A stretch of DNA of 64,000 bases, from positions 1 to 64,000 of the forward strand of contig JAJDCQ010000272.1 of NCBI GenBank assembly GCA_029260755.1. Reading direction: 5' to 3'. Made by a program: the position numbers and the translations under genes. This DNA comes from Planctomycetota bacterium (GTDB lineage: Bacteria > Planctomycetota > J058 > JAJDCQ01). Numbering within the stretch: the stretch's first letter is position 1; every line of letters begins with the position of its first letter. Positions 7,698 through 20,922 of the stretch are shown here, in pieces. The notes below the pieces were generated by a model that saw nothing but the letters and a program-made list of their open reading frames with translations, was not told the DNA's origin and ran no database searches.

Positions 7698-9644
7698 CTA
7701 GTCGCGCAGGCGGTCGGTGATCCCGTCGGTCGGCGCCCGTTCGGCCGCCGGCGCGAGCACCTCGGTCTCCTCGACGAACGGGGCGAAGATCCAGCCCTCG
7801 ACGGTCTCGCCGTCGGCCTCGGCCCGGATCTTGAGCCACTTGCTCCAGGCGCTGAGGTCGCGCCGCTCGAGGATCTCGACCGGCGTCCCGTGGTCGAGGC
7901 GCGCGATCCGGCGGCGCGAGCGAGGCTCCTCCGTCAGGGTCGCCCGCCAGGTGCTCCGCAGCCGGCCGCCGATCTCGCCGCGCGCGATCGCGCCGGCGCT
8001 GCTGCCGGCGCCGATCGGCCGGTCGGCGTCGCGCCAGTAGCGCTCGAGGTCGTAGGGAAACTTTGCGTTCGGGCTGTTCTTCAGCGCGTTGAAGAACGCC
8101 GGGTCCTCCTCGGCGAAGACCGGCGTGCGGGCCGGCGCCACGACGCCCTTGAACTTGTCGTTGAACCACGCGTCGAACTCGCGCATCGACATGTCCTTGG
8201 TGTCGCGGAAGGTGTCGCGCATCGTCGTGCGGTCGAGCTTCATCGCGTCGTCGAGCTTCTGGGCGATCTCGTCGAACGTCTGGTCGCCGCGCTCCTCGTG
8301 CTCGGTCGTGACGTCGATGCACTTGCGCCGGCCGCCCTTGTTGTAGATGACCTCGCAGTCCTCGCCCTTGAGGAAGCTCATGTGCTCGTCGTCGCCGTAG
8401 AGCGGATCGCCGTCGACCATGACGAGGCAGACGTTGCGGTCGGTGGCGTGGACGACCGAGGCGTAGGGGTCGCCGCGGCGGTCGAGGACGAGGATGTCGG
8501 CCCGGTATCCCTTGCGGATCTGGCCGAGCTGGCCGTCCCAGCCGAGCGCCTTCGCCGGGTTCCGCGTGGCCATGTCGACGATGTCGCGGTAGCTGAGCGA
8601 GTCGTTCCACTCGGCGTTGTCGATCTCGTCGGCGACCTTCATCTCGCCGAGGAGGTTCTTGCTGCCGCCGACCGCCCAGTCCGGCGCGAGGGCGACGTTG
8701 ACCTTCATCTCGCGGGCGGTGCGGATGTCGGTCGTCTTGCCGTAGTAGAGGCGGTTGCTGATCGGGCTCCAGACGAGGTCCATGCCGACCCGGCCCATCT
8801 TGCGGAACTCGGGGCCGCCGAGCGCGGTGCCGTGGATCGCGACCGTCTCGTCGCGGACGAGGCCGAGCTCCTCGATGATGTCGAACTCCATCCGGCTCTT
8901 CTCGTCGATCCCCTCGGCGAGGTGGACGAACCAGGAGTTGACCTCGCCCGAGTTCATGTTGGCGAGGACGCCGCGGCCTTCGCGGATGTCGCGCTGGAAG
9001 CGGGGCGAGATGACCGGCGGCATCATCTGGGCGACGTCGTCGACGTCGAGGCCGAAGTCGATGTTGCGGACGAGCGACTTCGCGTAGCCTCTCTTGCCGG
9101 CCGGCGCGCCCTGGATCGAGGTCGTTCCGCCGACGAGCGCCTTCACCTCGGCGTACTTGGCGAGCTCGGGGGTGAGGTCGAAGTACTTCGAGTCGCCCAG
9201 GAGCGCCTTCGGCCACTTCACCTGACGGGTGTAGGCGACGCGGCCGGCCCACTGATAGCGGTTCTCGAAGTGGTCCTCGGTCTCCCACATCGGGAGAGCG
9301 TTGAACGCCATGTGACTGTGGCCGTTGATCAGGCCGGGGAGGATCACGCCGCCGGTGTCGATCGTGGGCGCCTCGTCGAAGCCTTGCGGCACCGAGTCTC
9401 CCGGCTTCCTCACATCGACGATGGTGTTTCCCTTGATGTAGACGAGGCCGTCTTCGTGAACCGTGTGGCGACCGTTCTGGGTGAGGACGGTGCCCTTGAG
9501 GACGAGGCCGGCCGCCGGGTCCCAGACATCGTCGGGGTCGGCCGCGCTCGGCGTCGTGGACGTTAGGGCGACCGCCGCTACGAGCGCGGCCGTCGCGATG
9601 CCGAAGGCGATTCGGCGTCTGTCTCTGAGGGTCGCGGCGATCAT
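7698..9644 (-). CDS. Secreted amidohydrolase (ATZ/TRZ-type) with SH3-like tail
   Basis: 648 residues, with a signal peptide about 1-35 (Ala-rich, ending Pro-Ser-Ala-Ala). The metal-dependent hydrolase motifs are in the order expected for the ATZ/TRZ-type amidohydrolases: His109-x-His111 after a Leu-Pro-Gly-Leu-Ile-Asn-Gly strand, His241 (His-Leu-Ala-Glu-Gly), His271 (Ile-His-Gly-Thr-Ala-Leu) and Asp322 (Ala-Pro-Asp-Trp). The substrate is unknown; the class cleaves C-N bonds in cyclic or acyl-amine compounds. After the barrel (to about 430) comes an unrecognised helical region, and the last 90 residues read like an SH3b domain (Gly-Thr-Pro-Val-Glu-Ile-Leu, Trp-Leu-Lys-Ile-Arg, Gly-Trp-Ile-Phe-Ala). 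The start is the ATG at 9644, chosen because it begins the signal peptide. Confidence 0.88.
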   Translation of the reverse strand: MIAATLRDRRRIAFGIATAALVAAVALTSTTPSAADPDDVWDPAAGLVLKGTVLTQNGRHTVHEDGLVYIKGNTIVDVRKPGDSVPQGFDEAPTIDTGGVILPGLINGHSHMAFNALPMWETEDHFENRYQWAGRVAYTRQVKWPKALLGDSKYFDLTPELAKYAEVKALVGGTTSIQGAPAGKRGYAKSLVRNIDFGLDVDDVAQMMPPVISPRFQRDIREGRGVLANMNSGEVNSWFVHLAEGIDEKSRMEFDIIEELGLVRDETVAIHGTALGGPEFRKMGRVGMDLVWSPISNRLYYGKTTDIRTAREMKVNVALAPDWAVGGSKNLLGEMKVADEIDNAEWNDSLSYRDIVDMATRNPAKALGWDGQLGQIRKGYRADILVLDRRGDPYASVVHATDRNVCLVMVDGDPLYGDDEHMSFLKGEDCEVIYNKGGRRKCIDVTTEHEERGDQTFDEIAQKLDDAMKLDRTTMRDTFRDTKDMSMREFDAWFNDKFKGVVAPARTPVFAEEDPAFFNALKNSPNAKFPYDLERYWRDADRPIGAGSSAGAIARGEIGGRLRSTWRATLTEEPRSRRRIARLDHGTPVEILERRDLSAWSKWLKIRAEADGETVEGWIFAPFVEETEVLAPAAERAPTDGITDRLRD

Positions 9645-9741
9645 GGTTCCAACCCGTTTCTCTCTGTCTGTCAGCCGTCTTCTAGCTTCAACCTGTCTCG
9701 TGAGGAGACGCAAAGCAAGCGGCGCACCGAACCGGATCACA

Positions 9742-9762
9742 TCGTAACCGTTGGGGTTACGA
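9742..9762. promoter_or_regulatory. Inverted repeat upstream of amidohydrolase gene
   Basis: TCGTAACC and GGTTACGA are perfect 8-base arms separated by five bases, about 100 bases upstream of the amidohydrolase start. The size and spacing suit a dimeric repressor site, but a hairpin in the leader is equally possible. No cognate regulator is evident nearby. Confidence 0.35.
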
Positions 9763-9839
9763 CGGAATCGCTCCGTCGCATCGCGCCATGCGTCTCAGGG
9801 ACGTGGCGGGATCAGTGTCAGTAAAGTGCGGGATCCGCT

Positions 9840-9879
9840 CGGTTGTTCGTCGGGAGGTACGGTTGTTCGTCGGGAGGTA
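9840..9879. repeat. Two tandem copies of a 20-base unit
   Basis: CGGTTGTTCGTCGGGAGGTA occurs twice head to tail (9840-9859 and 9860-9879) with no mismatch. It is non-coding and lies just before the inverted-repeat element. Confidence 0.9.
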
Positions 9880-9908
9880 GGGTATAAGAAGCAGCCTGCG
9901 CCGAGTCG

Positions 9909-10038
9909 CTAGTGTGATCCCGGGGGTCAGGTCCAGGAATCACACCAAAGGGGCCAGGTCACACCAGAGGCTCCGACGGATCACTAGTGTGATTCCTGGA
10001 CCTGACCCCTTCGATCACACTAGACCCCTTCGATCACA

Positions 10039-10042
<4 letters not shown>
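9909..10042. repeat. 134-bp MITE/REP-like inverted-repeat element
   Basis: The outer ends are CTAGTGTGATC (9909-9919) and its reverse complement (10032-10042). Inside are perfect 23-base inverted arms (9923-9945 and 9987-10009) whose core reads GGGGTCAGGTCCAGGAATC on the left. A 20-base block beginning GACCCCTTCGATCAC is repeated at 10004-10023 and 10023-10042. A partial copy, GGGGCCAGGTCACACC, lies at 9950-9965. The motif resembles REP-type palindromes that are spread by Y1 transposases, but no transposase is present here. The last bases supply the stop codon of the neighbouring kinase gene. Confidence 0.75.
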
Positions 10043-12774
<2,732 letters not shown>

Positions 12775-12779
12775 GACTT

Positions 12780-12786
12780 CCTCCCT
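12780..12786 (-). promoter_or_regulatory. Ribosome binding site deciding a GTG start
   Basis: AGGGAGG on the minus strand ends five bases before the GTG at 12774, the best Shine-Dalgarno match in the region, and fixes the start of the kinase-toroid gene. Confidence 0.7.
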
Positions 12787-12900
12787 GCGACCGACGTCCT
12801 GTTGCGGATCGGGGGAGGATCGTTTGCTTTTGAGCTCTCGACCGGCGATTCCCACCCGCCATCGACGCGGAAGGCGGCGGAGGTTCGGGTCAGGAAGGGC

Positions 12901-15021
12901 TCAGTGGCGGATCCGGTAGACGACCACCGCGCGCGACTCGTAGAGCACCTCGAACTCGTCGCGCCGGGCCCTCGCCCAGAGGTACTCGGGGTTCTCGACG
13001 CCCTGGCGGGCTCGCTCCCGGTGGTGGATGAAGAGGAGCTCGGCGCCCGATGCCCGGAGGCGCTCGCGCCACGTCTCGTATCGGCCGGGCCGCCGCATCA
13101 CCTCGAGGAAGAAGAACTGGTCCTCGGCGCTCGCCGGGGCGCCGAGCTGCTCGATCTCGTGGAGATGCTCGGCGCCGTCCCCGCGGACCGGGATGGTGAC
13201 GACCCGGTTGCGGAGGTCGGGGCCGCACAGCGGCAGCGGCCGGTCGGTGACGGAGGCGATCGTCAGGCCATCCTCGCGCTCGGCGCTCGCCTCCTCGACG
13301 ATCGCCCAGGCGGGAGCGAGCTCGGGGTAGAAGAGCCCCCAGGCGGCGAGGCGTTGCTCGGCGGCGGTCTGGAGGCGGAGCTCGACGTCGGCGTGGACGC
13401 AGACGGTGGCGACGATCGCGACCGCGATCGTGGCGTTGCGGTCGAGTCGTGGGACAGCGGCGATCACGAATCCGGCCGTGGCCGCGGCGACCGGCAGCGC
13501 GACCATTCCGTACTGCACGAGGAGGTCGGAGTTGACGGCGAGCCCGCCGTCCGGCGACGGCGGGAGGGCGTGGGCGAGGGCGACGATCGTGGCGACGACC
13601 GCGCCGAGGATCGTGCCGAGGGATGGAGGCGCGAGGGCGGTGATGGCCACCGGGAGGAGCGCGGCGGCGAGAAGCACCGGCGGGATCATCTGCCTCGGCT
13701 GGGCGAGCTTCGGGATCAGGAGGACGAGGCCGGCGATCGTGGCGAGGAGCGAGGCGAGCACGAGCGCGGCCGGCAACGCCGGGACGCGTCGCCGCGCGGC
13801 CGGCAGGGCGAGGCCGATCGCGAGCGCCGCGAGCGGGAGCAGTAGCACGATCGCGCTCTGCGGGTGGAGCGCCATCTGACCCTGGCCCTCGTTCACGAAG
13901 AACTCCCACGTCGCGGCCGTGAAGCCGTCGTGCTTCTCGTGGAAGCCGGGCGGGACGGCGCCGTCGAGGACCGTCAGGCCGCCGACCCGGAGGGTGAGCG
14001 GGTAGAGCGGGTTGCCGGTCGCGATCATGTTCCAGAGGTAGCTCGGCGCGCCCGTCGCGAGGAGCGGGCCGAGGAGCATCGCTGCGCGGGGGAGCGCCGG
14101 CGGGCGGTCGGGGTCGCCGATCGTTCGCGCGACCTCGCGGGCGGCGATCGCGATGAGGAGCGGCCCGGCCAGCACCGCGCCGATCAGCTTCGTCCCGATC
14201 GCCAGGCCGAGCGCCGCTCCGGCGAGGAGGAGCAGACGACGGTCGCCGGTCGTCTCGGCCTTCGCCCAGAACGCGATCCCCGCGAGCCAGAACAGGCCGA
14301 GGAGCAGCTCGGTGTTTCCGATCAGCGAGTTGCCCGCGAGCGCCGGGACGAAGAGGACGGCGAGCGCGCCGGCGGCGGCGACGTCGTCGCGCGCGCCGAG
14401 GGCGCGGGCGGTCATCACGGTCGCCGGGTAGACGAAGCCGAGGGCGACGCCCTGGAGCACGTTCGCGAGGGCGGTGTCGCCGGTCGGCAGGATCCACCAG
14501 CAGAACAGGATCTCGCCGTTGATCGGGAAGTACTCGATCGACGCGTTCCGGACGAGCGGCACGGAGACCCGCTCGAGGGCGCCCGCCTGGAGCCACTTCA
14601 CCGGAAAGAAGAGATGGTAGGTCAGCGAGTCGTGCCCGAGCGGCGGGAGCTCGAGGGCGTGGTGGATCCGGGCGGCGGTGAGCCCGAGCGCGATCGCCGC
14701 GGCGCAGAGCTCGACGATCCGTCGCGGCGTCCAGCCCTCGGCCGGGCCGAGCGGCGGCGGAGGCGGCTCGCATCGCCGCGTCGCGAGCCAGGCGGCGGCT
14801 AGGATGCCGGCCGCGACGATGAGCGCGCCGGGCCGCCCGAGGAGGCCGAGCGGCGCGAGGAGCCAGAACGAGACGGTCGCGAGCGCCGCGTAGACGACGG
14901 CTCCGCCGGCGAGCCGCTCATCCCAGCGCCGCAATCCGAGGGGGCGGAGCAGCCGCCACGCCGCGAGGGCGAGCGGGAGCTGGAAGAGCAGAAAGACGAG
15001 GAGACGGACGCCGTCGAGCAT
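12901..15021 (-). CDS. GT-C family (GT39/PMT-like) integral membrane glycosyltransferase
   Basis: 706 residues with roughly a dozen hydrophobic helices through residue about 560 and a soluble C-terminal domain of about 140 residues. The first outer loop carries Pro-Pro-Leu-Gly-His-Asp-Ser-Leu-Thr-Tyr-His; Asp131 sits where the catalytic acid of GT-C enzymes lies, followed by a typical Leu-Phe-Phe-Pro-Val-Lys-Trp segment. Such enzymes move a sugar from a polyprenyl-phosphate donor to a lipid, glycan or protein on the outer face of the membrane; the acceptor here is not known. The chosen ATG has no strong ribosome site, and an in-frame upstream start at 15099 would add 26 residues that do not look like protein. 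It is upstream of the kinase-toroid gene on the same strand. Confidence 0.8.
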   Translation of the reverse strand: MLDGVRLLVFLLFQLPLALAAWRLLRPLGLRRWDERLAGGAVVYAALATVSFWLLAPLGLLGRPGALIVAAGILAAAWLATRRCEPPPPPLGPAEGWTPRRIVELCAAAIALGLTAARIHHALELPPLGHDSLTYHLFFPVKWLQAGALERVSVPLVRNASIEYFPINGEILFCWWILPTGDTALANVLQGVALGFVYPATVMTARALGARDDVAAAGALAVLFVPALAGNSLIGNTELLLGLFWLAGIAFWAKAETTGDRRLLLLAGAALGLAIGTKLIGAVLAGPLLIAIAAREVARTIGDPDRPPALPRAAMLLGPLLATGAPSYLWNMIATGNPLYPLTLRVGGLTVLDGAVPPGFHEKHDGFTAATWEFFVNEGQGQMALHPQSAIVLLLPLAALAIGLALPAARRRVPALPAALVLASLLATIAGLVLLIPKLAQPRQMIPPVLLAAALLPVAITALAPPSLGTILGAVVATIVALAHALPPSPDGGLAVNSDLLVQYGMVALPVAAATAGFVIAAVPRLDRNATIAVAIVATVCVHADVELRLQTAAEQRLAAWGLFYPELAPAWAIVEEASAEREDGLTIASVTDRPLPLCGPDLRNRVVTIPVRGDGAEHLHEIEQLGAPASAEDQFFFLEVMRRPGRYETWRERLRASGAELLFIHHRERARQGVENPEYLWARARRDEFEVLYESRAVVVYRIRH

Positions 15022-15060
15022 GGATGGGAATTGTCGACCCCCTCCCCGCTGGCCGCAACC

Positions 15061-15085
15061 CGCGCCGGCGTCTCGGTCCGGCGCG
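15061..15085. promoter_or_regulatory. 8-bp inverted repeat in a divergent promoter region
   Basis: CGCGCCGG and CCGGCGCG are perfect arms around a nine-base loop, between the divergent glycosyltransferase and CNNM genes. It could be an operator or only GC-driven chance. Confidence 0.25.
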
Positions 15086-15212
15086 AGCCACGAGGACACG
15101 CGCGCGCGGACGTCTGGACGGGCGGCCGGCGCTGATGGTCATCTAGAGCTCTGGCGCAACGCGGCGATCGGCCGGCGGGGCGCCGGTGACCGACGACGTC
15201 GGCGGGAGACCC

Positions 15213-16625
15213 ATGGGTGAGCTCATCGAAGGCCTCGTGATCCTCGGATGCCTCCTGGCGTCGGGGTTCTTCTCGAGCAGTGAAACGGCGCTCCTTCGCC
15301 TTCGACCGCATCAGATCGAGCAGGACATCAAGGCGGCCTCGGGGATCGCGCCGATGGCGGCGCGACAGCTCGTCGGTTCGACCTCGCGCCTGCTGGTGAC
15401 GATCCTGCTGGGGAACAACGTCGTCAACATCCTCGCCGCGTCGGTCGCCTCCGCCCTGGCGGTCCGTCACCTCGGCGAGGAGCGGGGCGTCCTCGTCTCG
15501 ACGATCGCGTTGACGTTCACGGTGCTGATCTTCTGCGAGATCATCCCGAAGGCGATCGCGGCCCGGAGCGCCCGGGGCGTCTCGTACCTCGTGGCGCTTC
15601 CGCTCTACCTGATCCACCGGCTGCTCCTGCCCGTCCACTGGCTCTTCGACGGCGTGATCGAGCCGCTCATCCGGAGGGTGACGGGCAAATCCGACGACGA
15701 CGAGTCCGCGATCGCGGACGAGGTCTTCGAGATCGCGCGCAAGCTGAAGGCGGACCGGCGCGCGCCGAGCGCGCCGCTCAGCATCATCGCGAACGTCGCC
15801 CGGGCGACCGAGCGGACCGTGGGCGAGATCATGATCCCGCGGCGCGGGATCTTCTCGGTCGCGGCGGACATCGAGCCGCAGGCGCTCCTCGACCGGATGC
15901 TCGAGGCGCGCTACTCCCGGGCGCTCGTGCAGAAGGGCTCGATCGACGAGGTCGCCGGCTTCGTCCACCGGCGCGACGTCGTCGACCTCGTCCGCCGCGG
16001 CGAGGCCGGCCCGATCAGCCGGATCGTGAAGCGGTTCATCGTCACGCCGCCGAAGAAGCGGATCCTCGACCTCCTCTCGGAGATGCAGCGGGGCCTCGTC
16101 CCGATCGCCCTCGTGAAGGACGAGTTCGGCGGGACGCAGGGGATCGTGACCCAGGAGGACATCGTGGAGGAGCTCGTCGGCGAGATGCGGGACGAGTTCG
16201 ACCGCGAGGAGCTGCTCGAGATCCGGAAGATCGACGAGAACGCCTACCACGTGATGGCGTATATCAGCGTCCTCGACTTCAACCGGGAGTCGGGCTGGTC
16301 CATCCCGGGCGATCCGGGCGACACGCTCGGCGGGGTCGTGTTCAACGCGCTCGGCCGGACGCCTCGACGCGGCGACGAGGTCGTCATTGCGGGCTACGAG
16401 CTGGTCGTGGCCGTCGCCGCGAGCGGCGCGATCAAGGAGCTGCGGCTACGCCGCCTCCCCGGCGCGGCGAAGAGCGACTCGTCGCCGGACCTCCCGCCGG
16501 TCAAGGACCTCACGCCGATCAAGGACCTCACGCCGATCGAGGTGCCCTCGCCGGGCGAGGAGACCACCCCGGAGGAGGACGAGGACGACGAGGCGTCGCC
16601 CTACCCGTACCCGGAGGACTCGTGA
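15213..16625 (+). CDS. CNNM/CorC-family transporter (DUF21-CBS-CorC)
   Basis: 470 residues. The N-terminal CNNM (DUF21) membrane domain (about 1-180) has Ser-Gly-Phe-Phe-Ser-Ser-Ser-Glu-Thr-Ala, the conserved ion-site motif, and Gly-Asn-Asn-Val-Val-Asn. A CBS pair follows (about 200-330; Ile-Met-Ile-Pro-Arg and Gly-Thr-Gln-Gly-Ile-Val-Thr-Gln-Glu-Asp-Ile-Val-Glu-Glu), then a CorC/HlyC transporter-associated domain (about 345-425; Gly-Asp-x-Gly-Asp-Thr-Leu-Gly-Gly). The family is linked to Mg/Co efflux or Mg homeostasis, with nucleotide sensing by the CBS pair. The C-terminal tail is acidic and holds a short repeat. The start is the ATG with GGGAG seven bases upstream, in a region divergent from the glycosyltransferase gene. 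Confidence 0.92.
   Translation: MGELIEGLVILGCLLASGFFSSSETALLRLRPHQIEQDIKAASGIAPMAARQLVGSTSRLLVTILLGNNVVNILAASVASALAVRHLGEERGVLVSTIALTFTVLIFCEIIPKAIAARSARGVSYLVALPLYLIHRLLLPVHWLFDGVIEPLIRRVTGKSDDDESAIADEVFEIARKLKADRRAPSAPLSIIANVARATERTVGEIMIPRRGIFSVAADIEPQALLDRMLEARYSRALVQKGSIDEVAGFVHRRDVVDLVRRGEAGPISRIVKRFIVTPPKKRILDLLSEMQRGLVPIALVKDEFGGTQGIVTQEDIVEELVGEMRDEFDREELLEIRKIDENAYHVMAYISVLDFNRESGWSIPGDPGDTLGGVVFNALGRTPRRGDEVVIAGYELVVAVAASGAIKELRLRRLPGAAKSDSSPDLPPVKDLTPIKDLTPIEVPSPGEETTPEEDEDDEASPYPYPEDS
16501..16536 (+). repeat. Exact 18-base tandem repeat inside the CNNM gene
   Basis: Two perfect copies of TCAAGGACCTCACGCCGA encode Lys-Asp-Leu-Thr-Pro-Ile twice in the disordered tail. Exact identity at the DNA level suggests a recent slip duplication. 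Confidence 0.85.
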
Positions 16626-16634
16626 TCCGCCGGG

Positions 16635-16637
<3 letters not shown>
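16623..16637. terminator. Small stop-to-stop hairpin
   Basis: TGATCC and GGGTCA pair (one G-T) around GCC. The outer three pairs are the TGA stops of the CNNM gene and of the opposing pseudokinase-FGE gene. It is too short to be a strong terminator on its own. Confidence 0.3.
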
Positions 16638-19187
<2,550 letters not shown>

Positions 19188-19426
19188 ACTCTCTCCCTGC
19201 TGATGAGGATGGCCAGCACTCACCGTGCCGGAGCCCGCCGGCTCGAGGTAACCGGCTTCGATCGCTTCGGTTAAGGTCATCGATCACGCTCCGTCGATTC
19301 GTTTCGTTCTGTGGCGGGTTGGCCACAACCGAGCTCGATGGACACGCCACTCATTGGATGCTCTCATCATTGCCCTTAAGGGATCCCACCAAGCCTCGAC
19401 GCAACGCACGCAGGAGGAGACGGTCC

Positions 19427-20860
19427 ATGCCCACCCATCGACGGAGTATCTCGAGGCGTCGGCTGCGGCGGGCCGTCGCCGTCGCCGCGGCCGTGGTCGC
19501 GATCGTCGGGACGATCGGCGTCGGCTCGTCTTCGCGTCCGGCCGACGGCGCACCCGACGAGTCGCTCGGCGCCCTCCTCGATCGCTTTCGCCTGGCGGAT
19601 GCGGATGCGCGGGAGGAGGCCCGCCGTGCGATCCTCGCGTCGTCGCCGTCGCCGGCCGCCCTCGTCGCGGCGATCCGGGAGGGGACCCGATTCTCGGCCG
19701 ACGTTCCCCGGGGCGTGGCGAGCGTGCCGGCGGATGGGATGAAGGAGCCGCTCGAGCTCTTCGTCCCCGACGACTACGACCCCTCGCGGGCCTACCCCCT
19801 GATGATCGGGCTGCACGGGACCGGCGGCGACGGGCGGCAGGTCCGCGACCCGGCCGTCGCGATCTGCAAGCGCGAGGGCTGGATCCTGGCGTGCCCGACC
19901 CTCGAGAAGCCCGACATCCTCAACTCGATCCTGCGCGCCGGTCGCGACGGCTTCGGCTGGGGCGAGCACGCCGACAACCTCGTCCTGAAGACGCTCGACC
20001 ACGTCCTCCGCCACTACCGGATCGACACCGATCGGGTCTACCTCCTCGGCGTCTCGCTCGGCGGCTACGGGACGTGGGGGATCGGCAGCGCCTACCCGCA
20101 TCGGTTCGCCGCGCTGATGGCCTACGCCGGCGGGATCGACTACCGCGAGAACTTCTCGGGAACGATGGGGCGCCTCCTCGGTGGTCGCGACGGCGAGGGC
20201 GACGCCGAGACCGGGTTCACGGCCGGCCACGGGATGCGGCGTGACCTGCTGCTCAACCTTCGCCACACCCCGATCGCGTTCGTCCACGGCAGCCGCGACC
20301 GCGTCGTCGAGCCCCAGGGTGACCGCCGCTCCGCCGCCCGGCTGAAGGAGCTCGGCTACGACCACATCTACGTCGAGAAGGAGGGGTGGGGTCACGTTCC
20401 CGCCGAGGTGGAGCGCGGACCGCTCGTCGACGAGCTCGTCGCGTGGGCGCGGCGGCGGCGGCGCGCGTCGCCCGACGACGTCATCTACTTCGCCGCGCGC
20501 GAGGACACTCGCGTCGCCTCGTGGATCGTGCTGGAGGAGCACGAGCGCGGCGCGCTGCTGAAGGCGCGGCGCACCGGCGACGGCGCCATCGAGATCGAGG
20601 CGACCCACGTGAAGCGGCTGACCATCCTCCTCGAGGACGGCGCCGCGCCTCGGAGCCTCACCGTCAACGGCGTCCGGCGCGCGCTGCCTCCGATCGAGGC
20701 GCACGCGAACGTCGTCCTCGACTCATACGCTCGGTGGTGGGACCCCGGACGACTCTACGCGGCTCGGGTGACGGTCGACGTCGGTCCTCGCGAGTCGCCC
20801 GCCGCGCGTCCGCCGGCGCCGCCAGCCGCGTCCGCGCGGCGCCGGGGCAAGCTCTACTAG
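19427..20860 (+). CDS. Secreted alpha/beta hydrolase (esterase/depolymerase-like)
   Basis: 477 residues. The N-terminus has an Arg-rich start and hydrophobic helix (about 10-33), a signal peptide of possibly Tat-like character. The alpha/beta-hydrolase core has the oxyanion motif His-Gly-Thr-Gly-Gly (130-134), the nucleophile elbow Gly-Val-Ser-Leu-Gly-Gly (Ser210), Asp291 in His-Gly-Ser-Arg-Asp and His323 in Trp-Gly-His-Val-Pro, a complete catalytic triad. The type is that of polyhydroxybutyrate depolymerase or feruloyl-esterase-like phospholipase/carboxylesterases; the substrate is unknown. About 130 residues after the core form a beta-rich tail, ending in a Pro/Ala/Arg stretch. The start is fixed by AGGAGGAG eight bases before the ATG. 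It is divergent from the pseudokinase-FGE gene. Confidence 0.88.
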   Translation: MPTHRRSISRRRLRRAVAVAAAVVAIVGTIGVGSSSRPADGAPDESLGALLDRFRLADADAREEARRAILASSPSPAALVAAIREGTRFSADVPRGVASVPADGMKEPLELFVPDDYDPSRAYPLMIGLHGTGGDGRQVRDPAVAICKREGWILACPTLEKPDILNSILRAGRDGFGWGEHADNLVLKTLDHVLRHYRIDTDRVYLLGVSLGGYGTWGIGSAYPHRFAALMAYAGGIDYRENFSGTMGRLLGGRDGEGDAETGFTAGHGMRRDLLLNLRHTPIAFVHGSRDRVVEPQGDRRSAARLKELGYDHIYVEKEGWGHVPAEVERGPLVDELVAWARRRRRASPDDVIYFAAREDTRVASWIVLEEHERGALLKARRTGDGAIEIEATHVKRLTILLEDGAAPRSLTVNGVRRALPPIEAHANVVLDSYARWWDPGRLYAARVTVDVGPRESPAARPPAPPAASARRRGKLY

Positions 20861-20922
20861 CCTGCGCGCCTCCGCTCGGACCGCCAGGCTGCTTCACGTC
20901 CATCAGCTCACCGGAGATCCCG

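Larger units (their letters stand above)
9645..10038. other. Longest non-coding gap; holds repeats only
   Basis: This 394-base gap lies between the minus-strand amidohydrolase and the end of the kinase-toroid gene. It is less GC-rich than its surroundings and no reading frame in it looks protein-coding. It contains an 8-bp inverted repeat near 9742-9762, two tandem copies of a 20-base unit at 9840-9879, and an inverted-repeat element from 9909 onward. Promoter elements for the amidohydrolase gene must also lie here, but no convincing -35/-10 pair was found. Confidence 0.8.
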
